From Jiangella gansuensis DSM 44835 (GTDB lineage: Bacteria > Actinomycetota > Actinomycetes > Jiangellales > Jiangellaceae), in NCBI RefSeq assembly GCF_000515395.1, contig NZ_KI911782.1:186001-250000 (forward strand): a stretch of DNA of 64,000 bases, given 5' to 3'. Position 1 is the first letter of the stretch. Each line of letters opens with the position of its first letter. The notes beneath the pieces were generated by a model. The model saw only the letters and a program-made list of their open reading frames with translations. It was not told the origin of the DNA and made no database searches. Shown one piece after another: positions 8,314 to 17,131 of this stretch. Made by a program: the position numbers and the translations under genes.

Positions 8314-9213
8314 TCACCCGATCCGCATGGCCACCGGCGTGGCGAGTAGCAACATGAACACCACCGACGTGGCAGCCAGTGGCGCGGTGGCACGTTCGGT
8401 TCTGGCGCCGGCCCGGGCCTGATCGGTAGCGAGGATCTCGCTGCGCATCGCCGAGGCTCGCGCCCGCAGGACGTCGTACACCGTGGCGCCTTCGACGGCG
8501 GACATCCGCATCACGTCGGCCGTGTCGGCGAGGTCGGGCAGGCGGAGGTCGTCACCGACGGCGCGTAAGGCCTCCCACGCCGGAACGCCGGACCAGCGGG
8601 CATGCGCGAGCTCGTCGCGCAGCCGGTGGAACGCCCACGACTCGCCGATGCGGGCCGCCGACTCCAACGCCTGCGTGGTCCCGGCACCGGCGGCGCGCTC
8701 CAGGGCGACGAGATCGATGTAGCTGGTCATCGCCCGGCGGAACTCGGCTCGCTTCGCCCTGGCCAGGTCGGCGACATTGGCCAGCGGGAGGAACGACATG
8801 GCGACCGCGGCCACGACGCCGGTGACCGTCGGTACGGTGACGGGCAGCGTCACGCCACTGACGGCGAGCATCGCCGAGCCGGCCGCGGGCAGCAGCATTC
8901 CGATGCCTGCGCACACGGCGCGCTCACCGAGGAACTGCGGAACGCTCCTGCGTAGCAGCGCGAGATCCCTGTGCGGCACATGGAGCAGGGCCCAGCCACC
9001 GGCGCGGCGCAGCATCACCCGGCCCACCCGGCCGGCCCATCCGTCGTCGGAGCCGACGGGGTCGCCGGCAGATGCGTCCGCGCCGGTGAGCCGGCGCGCG
9101 GTGTGCACCGGATGCGGGCGCCGCGTCGGGCGACCGATCAGCTCGCGCAAGATCATGAGCAACCCGGCACCGGCCAGCAGGCCGAGCAGAACGGCGGATT
9201 GCGTGGTCGTCAT
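8314..9213 (-). CDS. tadC: Tad pilus inner-membrane platform protein TadC
   Basis: The protein has 299 residues and belongs to the T2SSF/GspF family. An N-terminal transmembrane helix, a central pair of helices around residues 95-140 and a C-terminal helix surround the GspF-type cytoplasmic region (FRRAMTSYIDLVALERAAG). With TadB it forms the membrane platform on which the TadA ATPase acts. Its ATG at 9213 overlaps the 3' end of tadB by 4 bp. A much longer open frame exists upstream but lies over tadB and is not coding. Confidence 0.85.
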   Translation of the reverse strand: MTTTQSAVLLGLLAGAGLLMILRELIGRPTRRPHPVHTARRLTGADASAGDPVGSDDGWAGRVGRVMLRRAGGWALLHVPHRDLALLRRSVPQFLGERAVCAGIGMLLPAAGSAMLAVSGVTLPVTVPTVTGVVAAVAMSFLPLANVADLARAKRAEFRRAMTSYIDLVALERAAGAGTTQALESAARIGESWAFHRLRDELAHARWSGVPAWEALRAVGDDLRLPDLADTADVMRMSAVEGATVYDVLRARASAMRSEILATDQARAGARTERATAPLAATSVVFMLLLATPVAMRIG

Positions 9214-10079
9214 CGCGCCTCCTCGGTGGCGAGGATGCGCGGCTGACGTGGGGCCATGGTCATGCGGCGCATCCAGACCAGACACCCGACGTAGCAGGCC
9301 AGCAGGACCAGCAGGATGAGTTGGCCGGTGCCGGTCCGGTAGGGGTCGGCATGCGGCGTGAGCAGCATCAGAGTGAGACCGACGGCGCTGATCAGCGTCA
9401 CCAGGCGGGCGGTGGTCCTGCCTTTGGCCTGCTCGGCGTCGACGCCGCGCCGCGCCCGGACGTCGTCGCGGACAGCAGCGGCCAGTCCGTCCAGCACGTT
9501 GCTGAGCTGATCGCCGCGACGGTGCGCGCCGAGGAGCAGCGCCGCGGTCAGGAAGTCGCCGGTGGCGTCGTCGAGATCGTCCGCGAACGCCCGGAGCGCG
9601 GCCTCCGTGTCCCAGCGCGCCTGCAGACGGGCGACGAGCCGGGCGACGTCGGACCTGATGGGTGCCGGAGCCGACCGCAGGCTCGAGGTGATGGCCTGTT
9701 CGATGCCGACGCCCACGCCGAGGACGCTGGACAGGTTCTGCGCCCAGTCGCTGAGCGCTTCGAGCCGCTCGATGTCGGCCTTGCTCGTCGAGGTCTGCAG
9801 CAGCACCGGCAACCCCCAGACCGCGGCGGGCAGCACGACGACGGCCAGCATCCAGCCCGTGACCAGCCAGCCGACGACGCCGATGCCGGCGGCGAGAGCG
9901 ATGCGCTCGCGAGCCCGACGCTGGGCGGGCGTGTGTCCGCGCAAGGACGCGAGAAGGTGTCGCACTGGTCTGCGCCGCGGTGCGCCGAGGTCGGCCGGCC
10001 GCTTGACCAAGCCCCATCCGGTGGCCGTCAGGCCACCGAGGCCAGCAATCGTGGTGACGGCGGCCAGCACTGGTCTCAT
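9210..10079 (-). CDS. tadB: Tad pilus inner-membrane platform protein TadB
   Basis: The protein has 289 residues with the T2SSF fold: two N-terminal hydrophobic segments (about residues 5-25 and 60-95), a soluble part with LSDWAQNLSSVLGVGVGIEQ and GDFLTAALLLGAHRRG, and two C-terminal transmembrane helices. It is the partner of TadC. Its start overlaps the cpaF/tadA stop by 4 bp, so the operon is tightly coupled. Length and order cpaF-tadB-tadC are standard. Confidence 0.87.
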   Translation of the reverse strand: MRPVLAAVTTIAGLGGLTATGWGLVKRPADLGAPRRRPVRHLLASLRGHTPAQRRARERIALAAGIGVVGWLVTGWMLAVVVLPAAVWGLPVLLQTSTSKADIERLEALSDWAQNLSSVLGVGVGIEQAITSSLRSAPAPIRSDVARLVARLQARWDTEAALRAFADDLDDATGDFLTAALLLGAHRRGDQLSNVLDGLAAAVRDDVRARRGVDAEQAKGRTTARLVTLISAVGLTLMLLTPHADPYRTGTGQLILLVLLACYVGCLVWMRRMTMAPRQPRILATEEAR

Positions 10080-11542
10080 GACAGCACCTCGACCGGTCTC
10101 GCCAGCCAGGACGGCGTCGAGGCCGGGGTCAGCCGCCCGTCGGGGCCGGACAGGAACACGTCGGTCACCGCGGGCATTCCGCGTTCGCCCGGCTCCAACG
10201 CGATGATCTCGGTGATCTGCCGGCGCCGATGGGTGTCGTCGCGCCGCAGCTCGACATGCACGATGAGGTCGACGTGCTGGGCGATCTGGCGATACGCGAA
10301 CTCCGGCGAGATGTGCTGGCCTGCTTCCAAGGCGCAGGTGACCAGTCGTTCGATGGCGGCGCGGGCACCGTGCGCGTGGATGGTGGACAGGGATCCCGCG
10401 CCGGCCTGCATGGCTTTGAACATCGGCAGGACCTCGCGGCCCCGGACCTCACCGACGATCAGCCGATCGAGGTTCATGCGCAGGGCGTCGTAGACGAGGT
10501 CGTCGAGGGTGATCTCGCCGACGGCCCGCCCGTCCGCTCCGCGCTCGCCGCTGCCGGGCCGCGCCTCCCATGCGATGACCCGGCGGTGCCGGTCGCGCAT
10601 GTGATGCAGCCCGAGCTCGTACTCCGTCTCGATGGTGCCGAGCTTCTCCTCGGGGTCGATCTCATTGGCCAACGCCCTGGTCAAGGTGGTCTTTCCGGCG
10701 CCCATGGAGCCGGAGACGACGATGCTGCGACGGGACCGGACGGCGGTGCGGAGGAACCTCGCGGCCGGCTCGGTCAGCGACCCTCGGGCGACGAGATCGT
10801 CCAGGTCGATGTCGACCAGCCGGTGTCGTCTGATGACGACCACCGGCTGGTGTGTCGTCCAGCCTGATGCGGCGAGCCGGTGCCCACCGTGAAGGTGCAG
10901 ATGCAGGCTCGGGCTGGCCGTGGAGAAGTTGCGCTCACTCGTACCGCCGCGGGAGGCGAGGAACGTCAGCATGTCGATGAGTTCGTCGTCGGTCTCGACG
11001 ATGGGCGGGCGGCGGGTGATGCGGCCGTCGCCGTCGATGACGACCACCGGCTCGGCGCCGTAGACCTCGATGTTCTCCACGCCAGGGTCGTCGACGAGCG
11101 GCTGCAGGGGGCCGAGCCCGAACAGCGCGTCGAAGACGGCGCGTGCGAGAACGGCTTGGTGGTCCTCCGGGAACGCCGGTAGGCCACTGGTGACGGCGCG
11201 CCGGAGATGGTCCTCCAGGAGTGCGGCGATGACCTCGCTGCCGATAGCGCGCCGCTCGTCTTCGGAGGCGTTCTCGTCGACTCGGTCGGAGAGCCGGGCG
11301 GCAGCCTGCTGGCGGAACTCACGAACCAGCGACCAGTCGACGTCGACAAGGGTGTCCGAGCCGACGACCTCGGCGCGCACGGTGGTGGAGGTGCGGACCG
11401 GCGGCATCGCGGCCAGGAGATCGCGGGTGCTCGGGCGGGGCGCAGTGGCGGTTTCACCGGTGGGCGGGTCCGCCCCGAACCCGGCCGGTGGCTGGAAGAT
11501 GGGCAGGCCGGTGATGCTCCCGGCAGGGGACGACTCGGTCAT
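10076..11542 (-). CDS. cpaF: Tad secretion ATPase TadA/CpaF
   Basis: The protein has 488 residues and belongs to the GspE/VirB11 secretion ATPase family. The Walker A is GSMGAGKTTLTRAL, and the Asp-box/Walker B region reads LDRLIVGEVRGREVLPMF, followed by the conserved MQAGAGSLSTIHAH. The N-terminal 100 residues are helical and variable. It powers pilus polymerisation at the cytoplasmic side of TadB/TadC. Its start overlaps the upstream cpaE-like gene by 4 bp. It is shared with no second ATPase in this window. The symbol tadA would clash with the deaminase at 34020, so cpaF is used. Confidence 0.92.
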   Translation of the reverse strand: MTESSPAGSITGLPIFQPPAGFGADPPTGETATAPRPSTRDLLAAMPPVRTSTTVRAEVVGSDTLVDVDWSLVREFRQQAAARLSDRVDENASEDERRAIGSEVIAALLEDHLRRAVTSGLPAFPEDHQAVLARAVFDALFGLGPLQPLVDDPGVENIEVYGAEPVVVIDGDGRITRRPPIVETDDELIDMLTFLASRGGTSERNFSTASPSLHLHLHGGHRLAASGWTTHQPVVVIRRHRLVDIDLDDLVARGSLTEPAARFLRTAVRSRRSIVVSGSMGAGKTTLTRALANEIDPEEKLGTIETEYELGLHHMRDRHRRVIAWEARPGSGERGADGRAVGEITLDDLVYDALRMNLDRLIVGEVRGREVLPMFKAMQAGAGSLSTIHAHGARAAIERLVTCALEAGQHISPEFAYRQIAQHVDLIVHVELRRDDTHRRRQITEIIALEPGERGMPAVTDVFLSGPDGRLTPASTPSWLARPVEVLS

Positions 11543-12363
11543 CGCACTCCCTTCCCGCTCTGGACCGTGCTGGCGAGTGGCGTGCTCAAGACCTGGCTGC
11601 GGCGTTCGTCGGCGGCTTGCAGTTCGGCGACCGCGGCCCGCCCGGACCGGATCAGCCGCGACGTGGTCAGCCGGCTCAGACTGCTCCGGACACGCTCACG
11701 GCCGTTGACCCGATCGGCAGCGGCCGGGTCCCAGTCGATGCACGCCCAGACCGGCAGGGTGGTGGCCTCGGCGGCCTCGCCGGCCCGGTGCGGCCGCCCA
11801 GGTCCGACCAGCAGCAGGCCGCGACGGTCGAGGCTGGCGTCGGCGGCACTGCCGGGCAGCTGGTCGGCGCTGGCCCGCACGGCGACGAGGTCGTCGAGGG
11901 CGGTTCGCGTGACGACGGCCACCAGATCGGCAGAGCGCAGGAGCGGGTCGGGTCCGTGGGTCATGCCGAACCGGCCGGTGTCGATGATGACGTCGACACC
12001 GTGCCTGGTCACGCCACGGAGCAGGGTGGCGAGAGTGACCCAGAAGTCGTCGGTGAGGCTGGCCGCCTGAGCCCGCGTGGCCAGGCCGGGTAGGGCGAGG
12101 CGGCCGCCGTCGGCGGTGAGCGCGATGGTCTGCCCGCGTACCGCGCTCGGACTGAGCGCACCGTTGCGGTGCGCGACGGCGAGGTTGATCAGACCGAGCT
12201 GGTGGTCGACCTCGCCGCGCAGGTGGCCGGCCTTGATGCTGCTGCTTCCGCTGACGTCGGCCTCGACCAGGAGCACGGGGCGCGGCCAGGTGAGCGCGGC
12301 AACGAGGGCGGTGGTGGTGACGCCTGGCGCGCCCCGGACGGAGGTCAGTGCGAGGACCGTCAC
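11539..12363 (-). CDS. CpaE/TadZ-like MinD-type ATPase with degenerate P-loop
   Basis: The protein has 274 residues and looks like a ParA/MinD relative: SVRGAPGVTTTALVAAL near the N-terminus, then VLLVEADVSGSS and VDVIIDTGRFG. The deviant Walker A lacks the usual signature and P-loop lysines; Arg replaces the first and Thr the second. This is seen in actinobacterial CpaE relatives as I know them, and suggests weak or no ATP hydrolysis. CpaE/TadZ localises the Tad machine to a cell site. The gene lies between cpaB and cpaF with 4-bp overlaps at both ends. Confidence 0.78.
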   Translation of the reverse strand: MTVLALTSVRGAPGVTTTALVAALTWPRPVLLVEADVSGSSSIKAGHLRGEVDHQLGLINLAVAHRNGALSPSAVRGQTIALTADGGRLALPGLATRAQAASLTDDFWVTLATLLRGVTRHGVDVIIDTGRFGMTHGPDPLLRSADLVAVVTRTALDDLVAVRASADQLPGSAADASLDRRGLLLVGPGRPHRAGEAAEATTLPVWACIDWDPAAADRVNGRERVRSSLSRLTTSRLIRSGRAAVAELQAADERRSQVLSTPLASTVQSGKGVR

Positions 12364-13043
12364 GGCTCCTCCTCGGTGTGGGGCGCATCGAGGGCGATAC
12401 CGACGCGGCCGGTGGCGACGTGGGCGATGAGCGTTCCCGCAACGTCGTCACTCACGACGACGTCCACGACCACGTGGCCGGAGTCGAGAAGCCCGGAGAC
12501 GCCGACGACGGTGGCAGGGATCCCCTCGGTGTGATCGTCCGATGGCCGGTCGCCAGGGTTGGGAGTACCGAAGACGCGGATCCGGTCACCCGCGTTCAGC
12601 TCGAATCGAGGCAGCTGCGCCTCGGTGACCGCGACCCCCACCACGCTCTGTCCGGAGGAAGGGATCGGCGCGGACGTCACGGCCGCCGCCGTGAGTAGGG
12701 TGCCGCCGACGAGATCCGTGGCCGCCCGTCGTCCGACGACACGGTCGAGCTCGGCCGCGGCGACCGGCTGCAGGGCGGGGTCGGGCGCCGCCCGGGCGGT
12801 CGTGAGGTGCTGGGTCTCGATGACCTGGCCTCGATGGACGGTCTCGGTCAGCGCCAGCACCGGCATGGTGTCACCCAAGGACTGGGCGAGGTACGCCGCA
12901 CCGGCGCCGCAGGCGGCCAGAAGACCGACTCCGAGGCCGATGAGGGCCGGCCGCCGTCGGTATCGGCGCTCCGGATGGGTGATGCCAGAGAACGTGGGCT
13001 CGAAGGCATGGTCGGTGGTGTCTGCCCGAGCGGTCTGCGCCAT
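12360..13043 (-). CDS. Pilus assembly protein CpaB/RcpC-like, SAF domain
   Basis: The protein has 227 residues. An N-terminal transmembrane helix (about residues 33-55, ALIGLGVGLLAACGAGAAYL) precedes a SAF domain (about residues 65-125, with TVHRGQVIETQHL and VGRRAATDLVGGTLLT) and a C-terminal beta-rich region. CpaB/RcpC proteins are anchored in the membrane and are thought to bind peptidoglycan and stabilise the pilus channel. ATG 13043 is preceded by GAGGGGACGACC, a good ribosome-binding site, so the upstream in-frame ATG is rejected. This is the first gene after a consensus-like promoter. Confidence 0.82.
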   Translation of the reverse strand: MAQTARADTTDHAFEPTFSGITHPERRYRRRPALIGLGVGLLAACGAGAAYLAQSLGDTMPVLALTETVHRGQVIETQHLTTARAAPDPALQPVAAAELDRVVGRRAATDLVGGTLLTAAAVTSAPIPSSGQSVVGVAVTEAQLPRFELNAGDRIRVFGTPNPGDRPSDDHTEGIPATVVGVSGLLDSGHVVVDVVVSDDVAGTLIAHVATGRVGIALDAPHTEEEP

Positions 13044-13107
13044 GGTCGTCCCCTCACGGGTCGTTCTGGTCGCTCGCTCGTTGATCGACATCGTGGCGAG
13101 CCTGCAA

Positions 13108-13135
13108 ACATTAGTGATCGTTTCGCGTTTGTCAA
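13108..13135 (-). promoter_or_regulatory. Sigma-A-like promoter of the Tad operon
   Basis: On the minus strand TTGACA (13130-13135) is followed after 16 nt by TAATGT (13108-13113). This gives a predicted transcript start about 55-60 nt upstream of cpaB. The short A+T-rich patch is unusual in this G+C-rich neighbourhood. It suggests that cpaB onward can be expressed separately from the sigma-like gene. Confidence 0.6.
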
Positions 13136-13163
13136 CCCGCTTCCTCGCTCTCGGTCACACCGA

Positions 13164-13952
13164 TCAGGCAGCATCGGCCCAGGCCGGCCGGGGTAGGCGT
13201 ACGGCCTCTGCCAATCGCTGGACGGCTCGGCTGCACCGTTGCCGGACGGTGGCGGGAGTCAGCCCGAGCTCTCGCGCTACCGGCGACGCGCCGCCGTCGT
13301 GACCGGGCCGCGGGCAGTAGACGCGAAGGAGCAACGAGGCGTCGTCCGGCGAGATGACCTGAGCGCTGATGCCCCAGGTCAGCGTGTCGAGGAGTTCTGC
13401 GGCAGGTGCTGGCCCCCGGACCATGAACATCGGTTCCGCGGCCTCGAGCATGGCGATGTCGACGGCCTCGGGCGCACGGTCGTCCAGGGCGGCGGTGAAG
13501 TGGGCGAGCGCGTCCATGCAGAGATTGACGGCGACTTTGTGCCGGCGTCGGTGACGTGGGTAGGCGGCGATGGCGTGCCACAGCGCCGCGACCGCGGCCG
13601 CGGTTAGCTGGGCCAGGTCACCGCGAATACTGGGGTGCTTGGGGCGGTGTGCACGACGGGCGAGGTTGACCGCCCGGCCCAGCAAGGCTTGGAGCACGAG
13701 GCGACCCGCCAGCTCGTCGCCGTTCTCGACGTGGTGGTCCAGCAGGGCGAGCAAGAGCTGGTCGGCAGCCCGCGGCTGATGCCGTCGGGTCCACTGGACG
13801 GCGTCGAGCGCGTCTGCCAGCACGTCGCAGCCGGGTAGCGCGGCCACCGGCCAACGGGCCGGGATCGCACGCGCGGAGAGCTCCTGCCACTCGGCGTTCA
13901 GCTGGTCGGTGATCAAGGGGTGGGGATGAGCGTTGGGTGGTGTCGACGTCAT
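13164..13952 (-). CDS. Sigma-70-like regulator associated with the Tad locus
   Basis: The protein has 262 residues and is mainly helical. Its C-terminus has a region 4-like helix-turn-helix (about residues 225-255: PVARELGLTPATVRQRCSRA), the pattern used by sigma factors to bind the -35 element. The N-terminal half (LVLQALLGRAVNLARR, AAVAALWHAI) is a plausible but divergent region 2. It heads the Tad operon and diverges from the LysM-BTAD gene, so I infer that it controls Tad gene expression. It could instead be a LuxR-like or non-sigma DNA-binding protein. Confidence 0.65.
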   Translation of the reverse strand: MTSTPPNAHPHPLITDQLNAEWQELSARAIPARWPVAALPGCDVLADALDAVQWTRRHQPRAADQLLLALLDHHVENGDELAGRLVLQALLGRAVNLARRAHRPKHPSIRGDLAQLTAAAVAALWHAIAAYPRHRRRHKVAVNLCMDALAHFTAALDDRAPEAVDIAMLEAAEPMFMVRGPAPAAELLDTLTWGISAQVISPDDASLLLRVYCPRPGHDGGASPVARELGLTPATVRQRCSRAVQRLAEAVRLPRPAWADAA

Positions 13953-14004
13953 CGGCGGACTCCTTGCGGCTGGACGGTCGCGATGCGGGGAGTCCAGCCG
14001 GTGG

Positions 14005-14059
14005 CGTTTGCCCGCCCGTTAGCCCGAACAGGCTTCGGGCGCCTCGAATCGTTTGCCCG
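14005..14059. repeat. Direct repeats in the Tad divergent promoter region
   Basis: CGTTTGCCCG occurs at 14005-14014 and again at 14050-14059, 45 bp apart. Both copies are followed within 12 bp by related CCGTT/GAA sequence. Placement between two divergent regulator genes suggests activator or repressor sites, but no known consensus is matched. Confidence 0.4.
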
Positions 14060-14120
14060 TTCTGAATCGGGCGGATCGGGTGCGAAACGACGACGGGTCG
14101 GGCATTCTTGAAGGCTTTGT

Positions 14121-14150
14121 CCGGGCCGGCTGTCACATTCGCCGGCCCGG
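14121..14150. repeat. Inverted repeat upstream of the LysM-BTAD gene
   Basis: CCGGGCCGGC (14121-14130) and its exact reverse complement (14141-14150) enclose a 10-nt loop, about 55 bp upstream of the start codon. It may be an operator or a leader hairpin. Confidence 0.5.
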
Positions 14151-14205
14151 CGGCACCCACTGCGGGAAAGAGCGAATCCGAGCTGTCGAAGGAGGTGTCC
14201 CGGTC

Positions 14206-17037
14206 ATGGCGGTTGCATCGGTCCCGCGGTCGCAGGCTGCCGTTCGCGGTGCGGCGGCGTTCGGTGCTCTCGCCTTGCTGGTCGCCGGCGTGCCGGCCGT
14301 CCTGTGGGCCGTCAGCGGGTCGCCACTGCCCGATGCATGGCCGTCCGCGCACGATGTGTGGGCGGCAGTGGCCATGCCGGACGACGGCACCCTGTTCCTC
14401 GCGGTCCTGATCGCTGTCGGGTGGGCGGGTTGGCTGACGTTCGTGCTGAGCCTGCTGGTCGAACTGGTCGCGGCGGTGCGGGGAACGACGGCGCCACGGC
14501 TGCCCGGTCTCGGAGCGCAGCAGCGGTGGGTCGCCGGCATGGTGGCTGCGGTGGCGGCGCTCGGCGGTGGAGCCCAGGCGGCCCACGCCGGCTCCGCGAC
14601 GGCGCCGCCGTGGGAGCCCGCGCCCCCGGTCACCACCGACCTGTTCGACCAGCACGTTCCGGCGGACGACGGCGGCGCGGTGCCTGGCGGCGCCCCGGGT
14701 GATCCGGACGCGGCACCGAACGTCCGCGTCCACGTGGTGCGGCAGGGGGACACACTGTGGCGGGTCGCCGACACCCGGCTCGGCGACGCCCACCGGTATC
14801 CGGAGATCGTCAGGGCCACCGCCGACGTGGTGCAGCCGGACGGCCGGCGGCTGACCGACCCGGATCTCATCCTTCCGGGCTGGACGTTGACCATTCCGCC
14901 GGTGGAGGGGAGCGGCGGCGGCGGGGGCCTCCCCGACACTGGTTCGGCGCCGACCGAGCCGGCTTCGCTGAGGCAGGATTCGACCGGCCCGGCCTCGACT
15001 GGCCCGGCTACCACCACCTCGGGGACAGCACCGCCAGCCGACGCCGGGCCGGCCGCGCCCGCCTGCCGTGCCAGCACCGGCCTCGAACCAGCTGACCCTG
15101 AGACAGACCAGGTCCACGACGGTCTCGTCCGAACCGTCGGCGGCGTCGGCGCCGTCCTCGCGGCCGGGCTGACCGGTGTCCTGACCGTGCGGCGGGCCCG
15201 GCGGCAGCGCCGACGCAGGCCCGGGGATCGGCTCGTCGCTGCGTCACCGGCCGATCGCGCGGCTGAGACCGAACTGCGCCAGGCCGCCGATCCGGATGCG
15301 GTCGCGTTCGTCGACCTCACTTTGAGGGGTCTCGCCGAGAGCCTCGCCCGCACCGGTCGCGGCCTACCACTGGTGCGAGCCGCCCGGCTGACGCGCCGTG
15401 ATCTCGAGCTCTACCTGGCCGCACCCGGCGACCTTCCCGCACCGTTCGTCGGCACCGCCCACGGCGGGGTCTGGACGGCAAGTAGGGCCTCGCCCGGGGC
15501 ACCGGCTGATCACCAACCCGGCGACGGACCCGCGCCGTACCCCAGCCTGGTCAGCGTGGGACACGACGGCGACGACGGCTTGGTGCTGCTTGACCTGGAA
15601 CAACTCGGGTCGCTCGTCGTCGACGGCCCACCGGACCTGGTGCATTCGGCCATCACGGCCATGGCCGCGGAACTGGCCACCAGCCGTTGGGCCGACGACC
15701 TCCGGATCTCCGTGGTCGGCGGGGGCGCCTGGGCTGACCTCGGCCTCCTGCAGACCGGCCGGGTCCGGATGGTCACCGATGTCGAGGCGCTGCTGGCGGA
15801 ACTCACGGTTCGGGCCGCCGACGACCGGCTGTTGCTCGCGGCGGCCGGCGTCCACGGTCTCGGCGGGGCACGTGCGGCCCGCCTGGCGGAGGCCGCATGG
15901 ACCCCGGAGATCCTGGTGATCGCCGAGCCACTGCCCGAGGACCAGTGGCGCCGCCTCGAGACGTTGATCGAGACCGCGCCCCGGGTGGCCGTGGCCGCGG
16001 TGATCGGTGGTCACGGCGCAGCTAGCGGCTGGGCCTTGCGAATGCGCGGCACCGTGAGCGACCCGGTCGCGGTGCTGGAACCGCTCGGTGTCCCGCTGCG
16101 GCCACAGCTCCTGGACGACGCGACGCGTGCCCGCGTGCGCGAGCTGGTGCGGGCGGCCGACTCCACGGCATCCGAACTGCCCGAAGCACGCGGATCCACG
16201 CAGCCCGCCCGCCCGGCCGGGCAACCGCCGGACGCTACCGAAGGGCCACCCTCGTCCGACTCCACCCGAGCCGAGTCACGCCGCGCGCTGCCCGGCTCGG
16301 CTCCTCGACTGCTCATGCTGGGCCGGGTCGGCGTGGAGCACACGGCGGAGTTGGTCGAACCCACCAAGCTCGGCCAACTCACCGAACTGGCCATGTTCAT
16401 CGCGCTCAACCCGGGGTGCGACACCAACGCCATCGACGAAGCCATCTGGCCGGGCTCGGGCGTCACTCGCACCACGCGCGGTACCGCCATCTCCAAGCTG
16501 CGCCGGTGGTTAGGCACCGACGCGACCGGCGCATCGCTGCTGCCCCGTACCGAGGGCGGCTACACCTTCCTGCCGGACGTCCGCAGCGACTGGCAGGAGT
16601 GGTGCGAGCTGCTCTCCGAGGGGCCCGCACGGGCGACCACCACCGAGCTGAGAGCCGCATTGGCGCTGGTGCGTGGCCGGCCTTTCTCCGGCCGCGGCCG
16701 GAGACGGTATGCCTGGGTCGACCACATCGCGCAGGAGATGATCTCGAGCATCGTCGACGCCTGTCATGAGCTGGCGATGCGTGCCCTGGTGGACGGCGAT
16801 CCGTCGGAGGCACTACGTGTCGCCTTGCTCGGGCTGTCGGTGGAGCCAGGTGTCGAGCTTCTCTGGCGCGACCGGCTCAAGGCCGAGCTGTCCATCGGCG
16901 ACCGCTCCACCGTGCTCGAGAGCATCAGCAGGTTGCGCAGTACAGCGGACGACCTGGGAGGTGATCTCGAGCCGGAGACCGAGGAACTGATCGAGCGCAT
17001 CACGTCGCGGGGTGGCGGGCTGACGGCAACCAGGTGA
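14206..17037 (+). CDS. LysM-BTAD membrane-spanning regulator of the Tad locus
   Basis: The protein has 943 residues. Hydrophobic segments lie at about 17-37, 62-92 and 108-128. A LysM domain follows (about 176-232: VVRQGDTLWRVAD to GWTLTIPP), then a low-complexity Thr/Pro linker and another membrane helix (about 307-327) with a basic cytoplasmic flank. A large cytoplasmic part ends in a helix-turn-helix-like region and a bacterial transcriptional activation (BTAD) domain (about 690-935). LysM binds peptidoglycan, so the protein may sense the wall and regulate in the cytoplasm. ATG 14206 follows GGAGGTG. It faces the Tad operon, as in other actinobacteria. Confidence 0.82.
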   Translation: MAVASVPRSQAAVRGAAAFGALALLVAGVPAVLWAVSGSPLPDAWPSAHDVWAAVAMPDDGTLFLAVLIAVGWAGWLTFVLSLLVELVAAVRGTTAPRLPGLGAQQRWVAGMVAAVAALGGGAQAAHAGSATAPPWEPAPPVTTDLFDQHVPADDGGAVPGGAPGDPDAAPNVRVHVVRQGDTLWRVADTRLGDAHRYPEIVRATADVVQPDGRRLTDPDLILPGWTLTIPPVEGSGGGGGLPDTGSAPTEPASLRQDSTGPASTGPATTTSGTAPPADAGPAAPACRASTGLEPADPETDQVHDGLVRTVGGVGAVLAAGLTGVLTVRRARRQRRRRPGDRLVAASPADRAAETELRQAADPDAVAFVDLTLRGLAESLARTGRGLPLVRAARLTRRDLELYLAAPGDLPAPFVGTAHGGVWTASRASPGAPADHQPGDGPAPYPSLVSVGHDGDDGLVLLDLEQLGSLVVDGPPDLVHSAITAMAAELATSRWADDLRISVVGGGAWADLGLLQTGRVRMVTDVEALLAELTVRAADDRLLLAAAGVHGLGGARAARLAEAAWTPEILVIAEPLPEDQWRRLETLIETAPRVAVAAVIGGHGAASGWALRMRGTVSDPVAVLEPLGVPLRPQLLDDATRARVRELVRAADSTASELPEARGSTQPARPAGQPPDATEGPPSSDSTRAESRRALPGSAPRLLMLGRVGVEHTAELVEPTKLGQLTELAMFIALNPGCDTNAIDEAIWPGSGVTRTTRGTAISKLRRWLGTDATGASLLPRTEGGYTFLPDVRSDWQEWCELLSEGPARATTTELRAALALVRGRPFSGRGRRRYAWVDHIAQEMISSIVDACHELAMRALVDGDPSEALRVALLGLSVEPGVELLWRDRLKAELSIGDRSTVLESISRLRSTADDLGGDLEPETEELIERITSRGGGLTATR

Positions 17038-17131
17038 GGATCGCGGGACCGGCCTGTAGACGGGTGGCGCGGCGGCCGGAGCCCGTGCCGGCCATGACAC
17101 GTTGCGCCCACCCCGGCATAGGCTTCCCCTC

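Noticed and set aside
9214-10017. Upstream extension of tadC to a 567-residue protein
   Set aside because: The extra part lies in another frame of tadB and is Arg-rich; tadC has a normal start at 9213.
13618-15117. 499-codon open frame on the minus strand
   Set aside because: It lies antisense to the LysM-BTAD gene and across the sigma-like gene start; its Arg/Pro-rich translation is a shadow of G+C-rich codons.
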